A stretch of 64,000 bases of DNA from SHZI01 sp963802215 (lineage in GTDB: Bacteria; Pseudomonadota; Gammaproteobacteria; Steroidobacterales; GCA-2729495): positions 1,293,623 through 1,357,622 of the forward strand of contig CAWDHQ010000002.1 in assembly GCA_963802215.1 (NCBI GenBank), in the 5' to 3' direction. Shown piece by piece: positions 24,565-34,246 of the stretch. Position numbers and translations under genes: made by a program. How positions within the stretch are numbered: the stretch's first letter is position 1; each line of letters opens with the position of its first letter. The notes beneath the pieces were generated by a model. That model was not told where the DNA came from. It saw only the letters and a list, made by a program, of their open reading frames with translations, and made no database searches.

Positions 24565-26043
24565 ATGCGGAATCCTGCACTGGCGCCGGCGCTCTTCGTG
24601 ATGCTGATCATGGCTGCCGCGCGTGCCGGCGCGGGCCCGTGGATCGATCCCGGCGACACGGGCCTTCGCCACGACATCCAGCTGCTGGCCGATGCCGGCA
24701 TCATCAAGGGTCCCGTGACCCAGTGGCCCCTGTCCTGGGGTGACATCCTGGCGGTTGGTGATGCCCGGCCGACCGACCTGTCGCCGGCCGAGGCCAGCGC
24801 GCTGGACCGCCTGGTGCGGCTGGCCCGGTCGGAGCGGGTGGTGGGCCAGTGGCGACCCAGTGCCCGGCTGAGCGGCGGCACCGAGGGCCGCGCGCTGCGC
24901 GATTTCGAGGCGACACCGCGGGAAGCCGCCGAAGTCGAGCTGGGTGTCGAGTGGACCGGCGCCCGCGCGGCGCTCCGCCTGCAGGGCCAGTTCGCGGCCG
25001 ACCCCGAGGATGATCGCGAGTGGCGCGCGGATGGCAGCTACGCCGGCCTCGCGCTCGGCAACTGGATGCTCGCCGCCGCCATGACGGATCGCTGGTGGGG
25101 TCCGGGCTGGCAGAGCAGCATGATCCTGTCGAACAATGCCCGGCCGATTCCGGCCTTCACCATCGACCGCAACTCCACCGCGCCCTTCGAGTCGAAGTGG
25201 CTCCGCTGGATCGGCCACTGGGACCTGGTGGCCCTCTGGGGTTTCCTGGAGGACGGGCGCGACATCCCCAACGCGCGCTACTTCGGCATGCGGGCGACCG
25301 TGCGCCCGGCCACCTTCCTGGAGATCGGCCTCTCGCGCACCGCCATGTGGTGCGGCAATGGCCGCCCGTGCGACTTCGACACCTTCACCGATCTCCTGCT
25401 CGGCCGCGACAACGCGGGCGACAACGTGAGTCCGGAAGACGAGCCCGGCAACCAGCTGGCCGGCTACGACATCCGCCTCAGCGCGGCGGGCCTGGGCGTG
25501 CCGGTCGCCATCTACACCCAGCGCATCGGCGAGGACGAGCAGGACTTCCGGCCCTCGCTGTTCCTCACCCAGTTCGGCATCGAGGCCTGGGCCCAGGCGG
25601 GAGACCTCGGCAACCTCCGGGTTTACCTCGAGGTGGCCGACACCCTCTGCGGCGGCAACATCACCGGGGAGGGCAAGCCGAACTGCGCCTACAACCACCC
25701 GATCTACTTCACCGGCATGCGCTACCGGGGCCGGAGCATCGGCCACACTGCCGACAACGATGCGGAGATCTGGTCGCTCGGCGTGCTGCTCAATGATGCG
25801 GACGACCACAGCTGGGCGCTGACCCTGACTACCGGCGACCTGAACCGGGAGGGTGAACCGGACACGGCCAACACCCTGACGCCGGTGAAGCAGGACTACC
25901 TCGGCGCCTACCTCGTCCATGACCGCAGCCTGCCGCTCGGCACGCTGCGCGCGGGCCTCGGCTTCGAGTCCCGGGACACCCCGTCGACCGGCGCCACGGA
26001 CGACGACTGGCGGCTGTTCCTGGAGTGGCGGCACCGCTGGTAG
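24565..26043 (+). CDS. Wzi-like capsule-assembly outer-membrane protein
   Basis: 492 aa: signal peptide LFVMLIMAAARAGAGP, an N-terminal helical bundle (WIDPGDTGLRHDIQLLADAGIIKGPVTQWPLSWGDI), then a beta-barrel with the family-typical MTDRWWGPGWQSSMILSNNARPIPAFTIDRNS. Wzi is an outer-membrane lectin that anchors capsule or exopolysaccharide at the cell surface. No capsule biosynthesis genes are in this window, so it acts with a locus elsewhere or has another glycan role. Confidence 0.88.
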   Translation: MRNPALAPALFVMLIMAAARAGAGPWIDPGDTGLRHDIQLLADAGIIKGPVTQWPLSWGDILAVGDARPTDLSPAEASALDRLVRLARSERVVGQWRPSARLSGGTEGRALRDFEATPREAAEVELGVEWTGARAALRLQGQFAADPEDDREWRADGSYAGLALGNWMLAAAMTDRWWGPGWQSSMILSNNARPIPAFTIDRNSTAPFESKWLRWIGHWDLVALWGFLEDGRDIPNARYFGMRATVRPATFLEIGLSRTAMWCGNGRPCDFDTFTDLLLGRDNAGDNVSPEDEPGNQLAGYDIRLSAAGLGVPVAIYTQRIGEDEQDFRPSLFLTQFGIEAWAQAGDLGNLRVYLEVADTLCGGNITGEGKPNCAYNHPIYFTGMRYRGRSIGHTADNDAEIWSLGVLLNDADDHSWALTLTTGDLNREGEPDTANTLTPVKQDYLGAYLVHDRSLPLGTLRAGLGFESRDTPSTGATDDDWRLFLEWRHRW

Positions 26044-26128
26044 GGCCGGACTGTTCCTTCAGCGCGGGTTCAGTGCCGAAGGGTAAACAGTGAGTCCGCC
26101 ATTGCCACCACGTCACCGACCCTCGACA

Positions 26129-26419
26129 ATGCCCGCCATGCCGTTCGCTCCCCGTCGCCTCGCCGCCGGCGCCTGCCTGGCACTGCTGGCAGTCCTGGCG
26201 ACCCATCTTCCGGCGTCCCATGCCCAGGATTCCGTCGCGCGGGAGGGCATTTCCCAGGACGCGGCGGTGGCCCTGGTCCGCGAGCAGACCGACGGCAAGG
26301 TGGTGCGGGTCGAGCGCAAGATGGAGGGAGACAGGGTCGTGTATCGCGTCCGCGTGCTGAAGCCCGATGGCCGCCTGCGGGAATACCGCGTGGATGCCGC
26401 CACCGGAGCCCTCCTTTGA
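26129..26419 (+). CDS. PepSY-domain periplasmic protein
   Basis: 96 aa. Signal peptide (LAAGACLALLAVLATHLPASHA), then one PepSY domain: ISQDAAVALVREQTDGKVVRVERKMEGDRVVYRVRVLKPDGRLREYRVDAATGALL. Small PepSY proteins are common next to PhoPQ-like systems and probably modulate the sensor or periplasmic proteases. It lies 38 nt upstream of the response regulator and is probably in the same operon. A second ATG three codons in is possible. Confidence 0.85.
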   Translation: MPAMPFAPRRLAAGACLALLAVLATHLPASHAQDSVAREGISQDAAVALVREQTDGKVVRVERKMEGDRVVYRVRVLKPDGRLREYRVDAATGALL

Positions 26420-26457
26420 TCCCCCCGGCTTCGCCACTCCGGGGATGAGGTGACCGC

Positions 26458-27141
26458 ATGCGCCTGTTGATCGTTGAAGACGATACCGCGCTCCGCCAGT
26501 CCCTGGCGGGCAGTCTCCGCGCGGCCGGCTTCGCCGTGGACGAGGCCTCCACGGCGGCCGAGGCCGAGTACTTCGCCTCCGAGTTCGCCGTCCAGCTGGG
26601 CATCGTGGATCTCGGCCTGCCGGACCGCTCCGGCGTCGAGCTCATCACGCGGCTGCGGGCCAGCGGCGCCGAATTCCCGATCCTGATCCTGACGGCCCGC
26701 GAGCACTGGCAGGACAAGGTCAACGGGCTCAACGCGGGCGGCGACGACTACGTGGTCAAGCCCTTCAACCTGGACGAGCTCAAGGCCCGGATCAACGCCC
26801 TGCTGCGGCGGACGGCGGGCCAGGCCCAGCCGATCCTGCGCGCGGGGCCGCTGGAGATGAACACCCACGCCCGGGAAGTGCGGGTCCAGGGCCGGGTCGT
26901 GGCCCTCACGGCCTACGAGTACCGCCTCCTCGAGATGCTCGTGATGCGCGCCGGACGGGTCGTAAGCAAGCAGGAGCTCACCGACCAGCTCTACGACCAG
27001 GACTTCGAGCGCGACAGCAATGTCGTCGAGGTCCTGCTGACGCGCCTCCGCAAGAAGCTGGATCCCGACCGCTCCCTGGGCCTCATCGAGACGGTGCGGG
27101 GCCAGGGTTACCGGATGCCGCGTCCGCCGGACGGCGACTGA
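26458..27141 (+). CDS. PhoP-like OmpR-family response regulator
   Basis: 227 aa. Receiver domain with acidic pocket VEDD, phospho-acceptor Asp in LGIVDLGLPDRSG, Thr in LILTARE and Lys in DDYVVKPFNLDEL. C-terminal winged helix with ALTAYEYRLLEMLVMRAGRVVSKQELTDQLYDQDFERDSNVVEVLLTRLRKKL. The sequence style is PhoP/QseB-like. It pairs with the kinase starting 11 nt downstream. Targets unknown, but a PhoPQ-like role in cation, peptide or envelope stress is likely. Confidence 0.92.
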   Translation: MRLLIVEDDTALRQSLAGSLRAAGFAVDEASTAAEAEYFASEFAVQLGIVDLGLPDRSGVELITRLRASGAEFPILILTAREHWQDKVNGLNAGGDDYVVKPFNLDELKARINALLRRTAGQAQPILRAGPLEMNTHAREVRVQGRVVALTAYEYRLLEMLVMRAGRVVSKQELTDQLYDQDFERDSNVVEVLLTRLRKKLDPDRSLGLIETVRGQGYRMPRPPDGD

Positions 27142-27152
27142 GGCAGAGCCGG

Positions 27153-28535
27153 ATGGCTGGCCGGCCGGGTTCCCTCAGCACGCGACTCCTCGTCATCACC
27201 GCCGTGATGCTGGTGGCTGCCTTCGGTGGCACCAGCATCGTCCTCGACATCGTCTTCCGGCGCAGCGCCGAGCAGGCGCTGGCCGACCAGCTGGAGACCC
27301 AGGTGTCCGCGCTCATCGGCGCCGTCGAGCCCGACGATGCGGGCAACCTGACGATCCCCGACCGGCTGCTCGAGCCGCGCCTCGCGAACCCCGGCTCCGG
27401 GCTGTACGCCGAGATCCTCGATGCCGCCGGCCTGCCGCTGTGGCGCTCCCCGTCGGCAGTGGGCCTGGAGCTGGCCACCGGTGCCACCCTGAACGCAGGC
27501 CAGCGGACACTGACGCGCCGTCGGCTCGCCGATGGCACGCGGGCGCTGCTGCTTGGCGTGGCGATCAACTGGGAACTGGGGCCCGCCGCCACGCCGGCGT
27601 TCCAGGTGTTCACCGCCGCGGACCTCGCCGCGTCGGAGCGGCAGCTGGACCAGTTCCGCCGCCAGCTGCTGGGCTGGTTCTCCACCGTGATGTTCGTGCT
27701 CCTCGTCGCCCTCTGGCTCGCCATCCGCTTTGGCCTCCAGCCGCTGCGGCGGATGTCGAGCGAGATCGCGGAGATCGAGCAGGGCGGGCGCGCGGCGCTG
27801 AGCGAGGAGTACCCGCGGGAGCTGGAAGGGGTCGGGCGCGGCTTCAACACCCTGCTGCGCTCGGAGCGGCAGCGCATGGAGCGTTACCGGACCACGATGG
27901 ACGACCTTGCGCACAGCCTGAAGACGCCGCTGGCGGTGGTACGGAACGAGGTGCGCGCGGGCCACCCCGATCGCGTCGCGCTGGAGGCGCAGGTGGAGCG
28001 CATGCAGAGCGTGATCGACTACCAGCTGAAGCGGGCTGCGGCCACGGGACCCCGCAGCCTCGCCGCCCGTCCCGTCGCGCTGCAGCCGGTGCTTACGGAA
28101 CTGGTGGCGAGCCTCCGCAAGATCCATCGCGACCGGGACGTCAGCTGCGAACTGCAGGTGCCGGAGGGCGCGAGCTACCCGGCCGAGCAGGGCGACCTCT
28201 ACGAGATCCTCGGCAACCTGCTCGACAACGCCTGGAAGTGGTGCCGCAGCCGGATCGTCGTGACGGTGCAGGTGGGCAGCGGGCTGCTGGTGACCGTCGC
28301 GGATGACGGTCCGGGTATTCCGGACGACCAGACGGAGGCCGTGCTGGACCGGGGCATCCGGGCCGACCAGCGGGGCGACGTGCCCGGCCAGGGCATCGGC
28401 CTGGCTGTCGTCCGGGAAATCGTGGGTCTCTACGGCGGCAGCCTGCACCTCGGCCGCTCGTCCCTGGGCGGTGCCGAAATCGCCGTGCTGCTCCCGAAGA
28501 CCAGGATCGGCGACATGCCCCTGATCCGCCGTTGA
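27153..28535 (+). CDS. PhoQ-like sensor histidine kinase
   Basis: 460 aa. TM1 near residues 8-30, a periplasmic domain of about 135 residues, TM2 (LLGWFSTVMFVLLVALWLAIRF), HAMP-like linker, dimerisation box YRTTMDDLAHSLKTPLAVVRNEV with the phospho-His, and an ATPase with EILGNLLDNAWKWC (N box), VADDGPGIPDDQ (G1) and GQGIGLAVVREIV (G2). Start is ATG 27153, just after the regulator. The HSLKTPL form of the H-box is characteristic of PhoQ-type kinases. Confidence 0.92.
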   Translation: MAGRPGSLSTRLLVITAVMLVAAFGGTSIVLDIVFRRSAEQALADQLETQVSALIGAVEPDDAGNLTIPDRLLEPRLANPGSGLYAEILDAAGLPLWRSPSAVGLELATGATLNAGQRTLTRRRLADGTRALLLGVAINWELGPAATPAFQVFTAADLAASERQLDQFRRQLLGWFSTVMFVLLVALWLAIRFGLQPLRRMSSEIAEIEQGGRAALSEEYPRELEGVGRGFNTLLRSERQRMERYRTTMDDLAHSLKTPLAVVRNEVRAGHPDRVALEAQVERMQSVIDYQLKRAAATGPRSLAARPVALQPVLTELVASLRKIHRDRDVSCELQVPEGASYPAEQGDLYEILGNLLDNAWKWCRSRIVVTVQVGSGLLVTVADDGPGIPDDQTEAVLDRGIRADQRGDVPGQGIGLAVVREIVGLYGGSLHLGRSSLGGAEIAVLLPKTRIGDMPLIRR

Positions 28536-28542
28536 GGGAACT

Positions 28543-29913
28543 TCAGAAGCCGGGGGGGCGCTGGCTGTCTTCGTACATCTTCGTGAGGAAAGTCCGGATC
28601 GCCGGTTCCGCTTCCTCCCGCGTCATCAGCCGCTGGTCCGCCATCAGCTTCGCCATGTCGGCCACCGACCGCCGGCCGTCGATCAGCCCCATGATGAACC
28701 CGTAGATCCGCGTGGTCATGGCCTGCAGCTGGAAGGCGGGCAGCAGCGGGACGGGCTGGGATCCGGCCACGAGCCAGTCCGGCAGCGCCCGGTGCCGGGG
28801 CGGCTTGGGCACGGCCTGCTCCTTCGTCGCGGCGATCGTCACCACGAGCTCCCGCCGCCCGTGGCGGCTGGCCGGCGAGCACATATAAGGAATCTCGTCC
28901 TCCCGGACGTCGGGCTCGGCGAAGCCGCTGTCCATGACGATGGCGAGGACCTCCTCGAGGCTGTAGCGGCACGCGGCCTCGGGATGCCCGAACGCGAGGG
29001 ACCCGAAGCAGACCCATTGGCCCCCGGGATTCAGCAGCCCGTTCACCCGCGCGGCGAAGTGGCGGAAGTCTTCCGGGAGGATGTCCACCACCCAGGGCGT
29101 GACGACCACGTCCACGCTCTCGGCGACGAGCGGGGGGCGCAGCACGTCCCCGAGGACCAGCTGAAAACCGTCCCGCACGGGCTCCGGCGCCACCAGGGTC
29201 CGGAGGACGGCATGGTCACTGATGGAGCGCGGCGCGACCGGAAATTCCCAGAGTTCGACGCCCTCGCCCGACATGGCCCGCGCGGCGACCAGGGCTAGCA
29301 GCGGGTTGAAGTCCAGGGCAACGGTGGTGTCCGCCGGCAGTTGCTGGTGCAGGTCATAGGCCAGCCGGCCCGCGCCGGCGCCCAGCACCACGACGTTGCC
29401 GGGTGTGCCGCCGCCGAGCGCCCCCGCCACGAGCTTCAGCGACTCCGCGTTCTCCGTGTCTCCCCAGGCCCAGTCCCGGTGGATGTTCGGGTAATAGGTG
29501 GTGAGGCCCTGGTCCGTCGGCAGGCGCGTCTGAAGTGCCAGGTGCGTGGCCATGCCGGTCGGCGAGGCCTGGAGGGACATTGGTGACAGCAATTCCGCGA
29601 GGCGCCGGGCCTGATCACCAAAAGCCCTGTTCTGCAGCGTGAGCCGCTCCTGCGTGAGGGGCCGCAGGCGCGGGTTCTGAAATTCGGCCTGCACCTCCCC
29701 GGCGTCCTGCGCCAGTTTCTCGAGCGCGAACTTCAGCCGCTGGCGCCACTCAGCCAGTGTGGCCGCCGGCTCGGCGAACAGGCACGGGACTCCGGCCAGT
29801 GACGGAAATTTCAACCCGCACCCACTGCAGCCGAAGCTGGCGTCCGCGTACCGACGGACGGCGACCTCGCAGCGCGGGCAGGCGAGCAGGGTGGTGACAT
29901 CGGCGGACGACAT
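28543..29913 (-). CDS. SAM-dependent methyltransferase with zinc-ribbon start and PqqD-like end
   Basis: 456 aa. The N-terminal zinc ribbon (LACPRCEVAVRRYADASFGCSGCG) is of the Trm112-like kind. The methyltransferase domain begins WAWGDTENAESLKLVAGALGGGTPGNVVVLGAGAGRLAYDLHQ (SAM-binding glycine loop) and ends with GLLNPGGQWVCFGSLAF. The family resembles the N2227/carnosine N-methyltransferase-like group. A C-terminal segment (FIMGLIDGRRSVADMAKLMADQRLMTREEAEPAIRTFLTKM) looks like a PqqD-like winged helix, a peptide-recognition fold, which may hint at a peptide or protein substrate. Substrate not known. Confidence 0.78.
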   Translation of the reverse strand: MSSADVTTLLACPRCEVAVRRYADASFGCSGCGLKFPSLAGVPCLFAEPAATLAEWRQRLKFALEKLAQDAGEVQAEFQNPRLRPLTQERLTLQNRAFGDQARRLAELLSPMSLQASPTGMATHLALQTRLPTDQGLTTYYPNIHRDWAWGDTENAESLKLVAGALGGGTPGNVVVLGAGAGRLAYDLHQQLPADTTVALDFNPLLALVAARAMSGEGVELWEFPVAPRSISDHAVLRTLVAPEPVRDGFQLVLGDVLRPPLVAESVDVVVTPWVVDILPEDFRHFAARVNGLLNPGGQWVCFGSLAFGHPEAACRYSLEEVLAIVMDSGFAEPDVREDEIPYMCSPASRHGRRELVVTIAATKEQAVPKPPRHRALPDWLVAGSQPVPLLPAFQLQAMTTRIYGFIMGLIDGRRSVADMAKLMADQRLMTREEAEPAIRTFLTKMYEDSQRPPGF

Positions 29914-29949
29914 GCCGGCGATTATGGCATCGGTAATGAAGTTGCGCCC

Positions 29950-30042
29950 GTAGGAGCGCCTTCAGGCGCGACCGGGTGTTTCCCGGCAGGCGCGTCTCAG
30001 CGCCAGAGGGAAATGCCCGGTCGCGCCTGAAGGCGCTCCTAC
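29950..30042. repeat. REP inverted pair
   Basis: GTAGGAGCGCCTTCAGGCGC...CCGGGTGTTTCCCGG...GCGCCTGAAGGCGCTCCTAC, 93 bp with further internal pairing, filling the gap between the methyltransferase and the DUF1501-like gene. Confidence 0.92.
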
Positions 30043-30052
30043 GGGCGCACCG

Positions 30053-31648
30053 TCAGATCGTGCCGTTGACGATCGGCTCGAAGGCCGTCAGCGAGTCGCG
30101 CAGGGCCGGCGCACCGAGCCCATGGCCCGGGAACAGCGACGCGAAGTTCCCCTGCTCACCGTGCAGCGCCATGTAGTTGAGCAGCACCGTTTCCACCAGC
30201 AGGTTGACGTTGTTGGCTGCCGGCGTTGCCGCCGTCTCCACCGAGGCGTCGCTGCGCATGTAGCCGAGCTGCTGGCGCCTGGCCTGCTGGTCGGGGGTGC
30301 CGCCCATCAGCGTGGCGCGCCCGCCCGGGTTGTAGACCAGGAAGAAGGAGGCCGCCGTGGACGAGTTGTCGCTGGTCCATTCTCCCTTGCCGCGGCCGTC
30401 GACCGTGTTGTCGATGGCGCCGTCGCTGGAGAGCGAGCCGTCGCTGAACACGTACATCATCAGGGGCACGCCGACGCGGGCGGCGTACTCCAGGCAGGCG
30501 CCCATGCAGCGCCCGGCGCGGAAGTCCTTGACCTCGCCCTCGGCACGTCGGCCACCGTGGTAGTCGTAGCCGCCCATGGTGATCGTGCCGGCGCCCGCGA
30601 AGCCGTTGATCACGAGCTTCATCACCGACGCGGTCTTGCGGAACTCGTCGCTGCTGTCGAATTCCGCCTGGCTGAAGATGCCGGTCGGGCCCACGATGTC
30701 CGGATCGATGGACGGGTTCAGGCTCGACGGGTCGCCGAAGCGGTCGGCGATGTCGGCCGACTTCACGTAGCCGCAGCTCACCAGGTCCTTGATTACGTCG
30801 TCCTGGGTGACCGTGAGCCGCGTGTCCACCCGCTGCAGCTTCATGTCGCTGACGCGCTGGATGGACTCGAGCACCTTCACTGCGTCCGCCTGGTTCAGCA
30901 GGCCCACGAGGGCGCCCGTGTCCACCAGGCCGGTCACGTCGCTGGGCCTGTCCACCTTGGTGGGCCGGTCCTCGGCGTTGATCATCATCACCGGCGCCAT
31001 GGAGTTGCCGCCGGAGTCGGAGTTGCGCGAGCCGATCAGGCCAAGCAGCGAACCGTCCGCACCGGCGCGGGCGATGCCGTACATCGGGTTGTGCGGGTTG
31101 TTGCCTGTGTCGTTATCCGACCGGGCCGGGATCACAGCGCCATTGGTGCTCGCGGCGGTGCCGCCGGACACGGCCGTGAGCATGCCGCGCAGGAACGCGC
31201 TGTCGCTGTGGAAGGCGAGGCCCAGGGTCTGGTCCACGTGGTCCTGCTGGGTGATCGCGCTGACGACCGGCGGGATCATGTCGCCCGGCAGGCCGAGCTT
31301 GCTGTACCCGGCGGTGGAGAGGAAGTCGAGCTGGCCGCCGGCGCCGCCCACGAGCACGTTGGAGCCGGCCATGTTGGCGCCGCCCGCCAGGTCGAAGCAG
31401 ATGAACGGGATCTTGCCGGCGCCCTGGGTGGCGATGCCACAGGTGGCCTTCAGCGCCTCCAGGTCCGGGGCGAGGGCCGCGTAGGCCGCCCGCGGGTTGG
31501 CGAACAGGCTGAAGACCCCCGCGCCGACCACGGTCGCCGTGCCCGCCATGAAGCCCTGGGCGATCATCTGCCGCCGGGTGATGGGCCGCGGATGATCGGG
31601 GTGCCGCTGCGGCTCGAAGTAGTTGCGGGTCTTGCGGTTGCGTGCCAT
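30053..31648 (-). CDS. Tat-exported DUF1501-like protein
   Basis: 531 aa. The start carries a twin-arginine signal: PITRRQMIAQGFMAGTATVVGAGVFSLFANPRAAYAA. The body resembles the DUF1501/sulfatase-like alkaline-phosphatase-fold family: KIPFICFDLAGGANMAGSNVLVGG, FAGAGTITMGGYDYHGGRRAEGE, MMYVFSDGSLSSD. It is long known as a partner of LamG/cytochrome lipoproteins in marine gammaproteobacteria. It is exported folded, so it probably binds a metal or cofactor. It is the last gene of a leftward set with the two heme proteins (31696, 34247). Biochemical role unknown. Confidence 0.75.
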   Translation of the reverse strand: MARNRKTRNYFEPQRHPDHPRPITRRQMIAQGFMAGTATVVGAGVFSLFANPRAAYAALAPDLEALKATCGIATQGAGKIPFICFDLAGGANMAGSNVLVGGAGGQLDFLSTAGYSKLGLPGDMIPPVVSAITQQDHVDQTLGLAFHSDSAFLRGMLTAVSGGTAASTNGAVIPARSDNDTGNNPHNPMYGIARAGADGSLLGLIGSRNSDSGGNSMAPVMMINAEDRPTKVDRPSDVTGLVDTGALVGLLNQADAVKVLESIQRVSDMKLQRVDTRLTVTQDDVIKDLVSCGYVKSADIADRFGDPSSLNPSIDPDIVGPTGIFSQAEFDSSDEFRKTASVMKLVINGFAGAGTITMGGYDYHGGRRAEGEVKDFRAGRCMGACLEYAARVGVPLMMYVFSDGSLSSDGAIDNTVDGRGKGEWTSDNSSTAASFFLVYNPGGRATLMGGTPDQQARRQQLGYMRSDASVETAATPAANNVNLLVETVLLNYMALHGEQGNFASLFPGHGLGAPALRDSLTAFEPIVNGTI

Positions 31649-31667
31649 GTCCGTTGTCCTTCGCTTC

Positions 31668-31699
31668 GCGCCTGAAGGCGCTCCTACAGGCGCTCCTAC
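31668..31699. repeat. REP arm with partial tandem copy
   Basis: GCGCCTGAAGGCGCTCCTAC followed directly by AGGCGCTCCTAC. The second copy supplies the stop codon of the LamG lipoprotein (31696-31698). Confidence 0.85.
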
Positions 31700-34230
31700 T
31701 GCACCAGGGTGACTGCGCTGCCGATCGTCGCGGCGCAGGCTGCCTTCACGATGGTCTCCGTCCGGTCCGCGGCGCAGGAACCGCCGCAGGACGCCAGGTC
31801 CGTCGTCAGGTTGTCGAGCTCGAGCCGCACCAGCGCCTCGTCCGGCTGGCTGGCGACGCCCGTGTTCATCGCCCGGGTCAGCAGCGGGACGAAGATCTGG
31901 TCCCGCTCGGGACCGGTGTCGAAGGCCGTGTTCGCCGGTGCACTGAAGTTGAAGCCGCCCCAGAGGCTGGTGCGCAGGGCGTTGTCCTCGACGAGCGCGT
32001 TGCAGTACTCGATGGCGAGCTGGGCGATGCCCACCTGGTGCGAGGCCAGCACGGCGTTCAGGTCCACCACTGCCGGCAGCTGCTGGCGGACCAGTGCGTA
32101 GGTGGCCTTGACGGCGGGCTGGTTCGGCGAGACGCCGGTGATCGCGGCCATGGTGGCGTTGATCTCGTCGAAGGTCTTCACGCCGATGTCCGACACCGGG
32201 TCGCCGTCGGCCGGCGGGGGCGGGGTTAGCGGTGCCGGCTCCGTCACCACGTTGGTGTCGTTGCCGAACACGTCGAAGGTCAGGAAGAACTCATCCTGGT
32301 CCGGTCCCTTCTCCAGCGGGATCACGGTCCCCAGGCTCGACAGGACCTGGCCCGCAGCGGCCGTGTAGCCGTTTGCCACGCTGACGGACGTGTCCAGGTT
32401 CCGGTAGGCCTGGCTGATCGGCAGGACGACACCATTGGCGCCGATGCGCAGGCCGCGGACCGGGATCGGCGTGGACGGCGTCCAGTCCGGATCCAGGCTG
32501 ACGAAGGTGGGCCTGTTGAACAGGTAGCCGTAGCTGTCGAACTGGCTGACCTCGAAGAGCACGTAGCTGCCCGGGACGCCGCTGTGGGCGCTCACGTCGA
32601 ACAGCAGGAAGAACTTCTCGCCGACGCCCGCGTCGTAGTTCTGCTGGACCTGCTCGGGCGTGAGGGCCCGGTTGTGCACGGCGGCCAGGCGCAGCACGCC
32701 CTGCCACTGCCGGTCGCCCGACGGTTCGTTGCCGAGCACCAGTGCGAAGCTGTCGTCCCAGTCGCCGAGGGTGCCGCCCACGGCCGTGTCCGGGTCCTCG
32801 GTGTACACGCCGTTCACGTAGATGCGCCGGCCCGCGACGGGGTCGTAGGTCATCACGACGTGCTGGAGCGTCGCCTGGGCGTCCTCGTCGTCGTCCAGCG
32901 TCTGCAGCAGCGAGCCGTTGGCATCCGACGTGCTGCTGCGGTTGATGAAGTCGTAGCTGTACAGGGTCTGGCCCATCGTGAAGTTGCGCAGCGTGGAGCC
33001 GGCGGAGTACGTGACGATGCGCGCCTCCTCCTGGTTCACGTTGGCGGGCGCGGCCCAGGCTTCGATGCTGTACTGGCCGGTGGCCGTGATCAGGTCGTGC
33101 AGCTTGCGGCTGGCGGTGGTGGACCCCTGCGCGCGGCCGCTGCGGATGTTGATGCCCCAGCCGCCGACCCAGGCGACGTCGCCGGAGAGCGTCAGGTTGA
33201 TGGCCGGCTGGACACCGCTGGTGTCGAAGGCGGTCGTCCCGCTGCCTTCCTTGAACTCCCAGAGGGCGATCTGGCCCGCCTCGTAGCGGCTGCCGCCGCT
33301 GGCCACGGTGCCGTCGTACATGGTCAGCGCCCGGCTGATGACGAGCGCCGGGTCCACCGAGGTCACGTCGATCGTCGCGGCCCAGGCGCTGATGGCATCC
33401 TCCATCTCCTGGGCGTTGGCCGTGCAGTTGTCCCAGCAGTTGTGGAACTCGTCGCGTAGCCGGAGCACGAGCCGGGAGCTCTCCGGGCTGTCCAGGTTGA
33501 TCTTGGTCTTGACGGCCTGGTAGGCCGTCTCCACGTCCTCGTCGGCGAAGAACGGGGACTGCTGGGTAGCGGAGGACGAACTGTGGCAGCCCGCGCAGTA
33601 TTCGGTGACCAGCGGGTACACCGTCCCGGCGAAGCCTGCCGAATCGTCCGGGAAGTTGCGGCTCTGGCCCACGTCCTTCAGGGGCGGGGCCACCAGCTGG
33701 ATGGTCTTGGTGCCGCCGCTCGCGGTGCCGGACACCCAGTTGTCGACCCAGGCCTGCATCGTCGTGGCGCAGGCCTGGATGGCGGCCTGGTTGCTGCCCA
33801 GCCAGCAGTTGTGGCCCTCGGCCATCTTCTGGACGATGAGTGACATGCTGGTGTCGCTGCGATCGACGAGCTGGTCGGCCGCGGCCCAGGCGAGGTTCAC
33901 GTCGTCATCGCGGGCGAAGAGCGGTGACTGGGTGTTCCCGTGGCATGCCGAGCAGTTCGCCACACCGCCGTTCCGGACGTTCGTCCAGAGGGCGTTCATG
34001 AAATTCTGGATGTCGGCGGTCTGCGGCGCCGGGCCCGTGTAGGTCGACGGCGGCGTGACGCCGGTCGGCGGCAGCCGCTCGGTGCCGGCGCCGCCCCCGC
34101 ACGCCGCGAGGACGGAAGCCGCGATGGCGAGTGCCGATACCCGTAGGAGCGCCTTCAGGCGCGACCCGGAGGTCCGGGTAGCCGTGGTCGCGCCTGAAGG
34201 CGCTCCTACAGTCGATGATGCAGCGTTCAC
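31696..34230 (-). CDS. LamG-domain di-heme c-type lipoprotein
   Basis: 844 aa. The first ~23 residues are REP-encoded (VGAPSGAT..., SGSRLKALL), then SALAIAASVLAAC is a lipobox. Two c-type heme sites follow, NCSACHGNTQSPLF and YCAGCHSSSSATQQSPFF, each trailed by a repeated FHNCW/GHNCW motif (DEFHNCWDNC, EGHNCWLGS), so the N-terminal half is an internal duplication. A LamG/jelly-roll domain (about residues 315-540: YSIEAWAAPANVNQEEARIVTYS, RRIYVNGV) suggests carbohydrate or surface binding. Periplasmic or outer-membrane electron-transfer lipoprotein. Confidence 0.82.
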   Translation of the reverse strand: MNAASSTVGAPSGATTATRTSGSRLKALLRVSALAIAASVLAACGGGAGTERLPPTGVTPPSTYTGPAPQTADIQNFMNALWTNVRNGGVANCSACHGNTQSPLFARDDDVNLAWAAADQLVDRSDTSMSLIVQKMAEGHNCWLGSNQAAIQACATTMQAWVDNWVSGTASGGTKTIQLVAPPLKDVGQSRNFPDDSAGFAGTVYPLVTEYCAGCHSSSSATQQSPFFADEDVETAYQAVKTKINLDSPESSRLVLRLRDEFHNCWDNCTANAQEMEDAISAWAATIDVTSVDPALVISRALTMYDGTVASGGSRYEAGQIALWEFKEGSGTTAFDTSGVQPAINLTLSGDVAWVGGWGINIRSGRAQGSTTASRKLHDLITATGQYSIEAWAAPANVNQEEARIVTYSAGSTLRNFTMGQTLYSYDFINRSSTSDANGSLLQTLDDDEDAQATLQHVVMTYDPVAGRRIYVNGVYTEDPDTAVGGTLGDWDDSFALVLGNEPSGDRQWQGVLRLAAVHNRALTPEQVQQNYDAGVGEKFFLLFDVSAHSGVPGSYVLFEVSQFDSYGYLFNRPTFVSLDPDWTPSTPIPVRGLRIGANGVVLPISQAYRNLDTSVSVANGYTAAAGQVLSSLGTVIPLEKGPDQDEFFLTFDVFGNDTNVVTEPAPLTPPPPADGDPVSDIGVKTFDEINATMAAITGVSPNQPAVKATYALVRQQLPAVVDLNAVLASHQVGIAQLAIEYCNALVEDNALRTSLWGGFNFSAPANTAFDTGPERDQIFVPLLTRAMNTGVASQPDEALVRLELDNLTTDLASCGGSCAADRTETIVKAACAATIGSAVTLVQ
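34143..34209. repeat. REP inverted pair in the LamG lipoprotein start
   Basis: GTAGGAGCGCCTTCAGGCGC...GCGCCTGAAGGCGCTCCTAC, 67 bp, inside codons about 8-29 of the gene at 31696-34230, directly before its lipoprotein h-region. Confidence 0.9.
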
Positions 34231-34246
34231 GTTCCCAAGCCTCCGT

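Noticed and set aside
23827..26034. 735-codon minus-strand frame spanning carbonic anhydrase and the Wzi-like gene
   Set aside because: Only its last 216 codons are real (carbonic anhydrase from 24477); the rest is antisense to Wzi-like.
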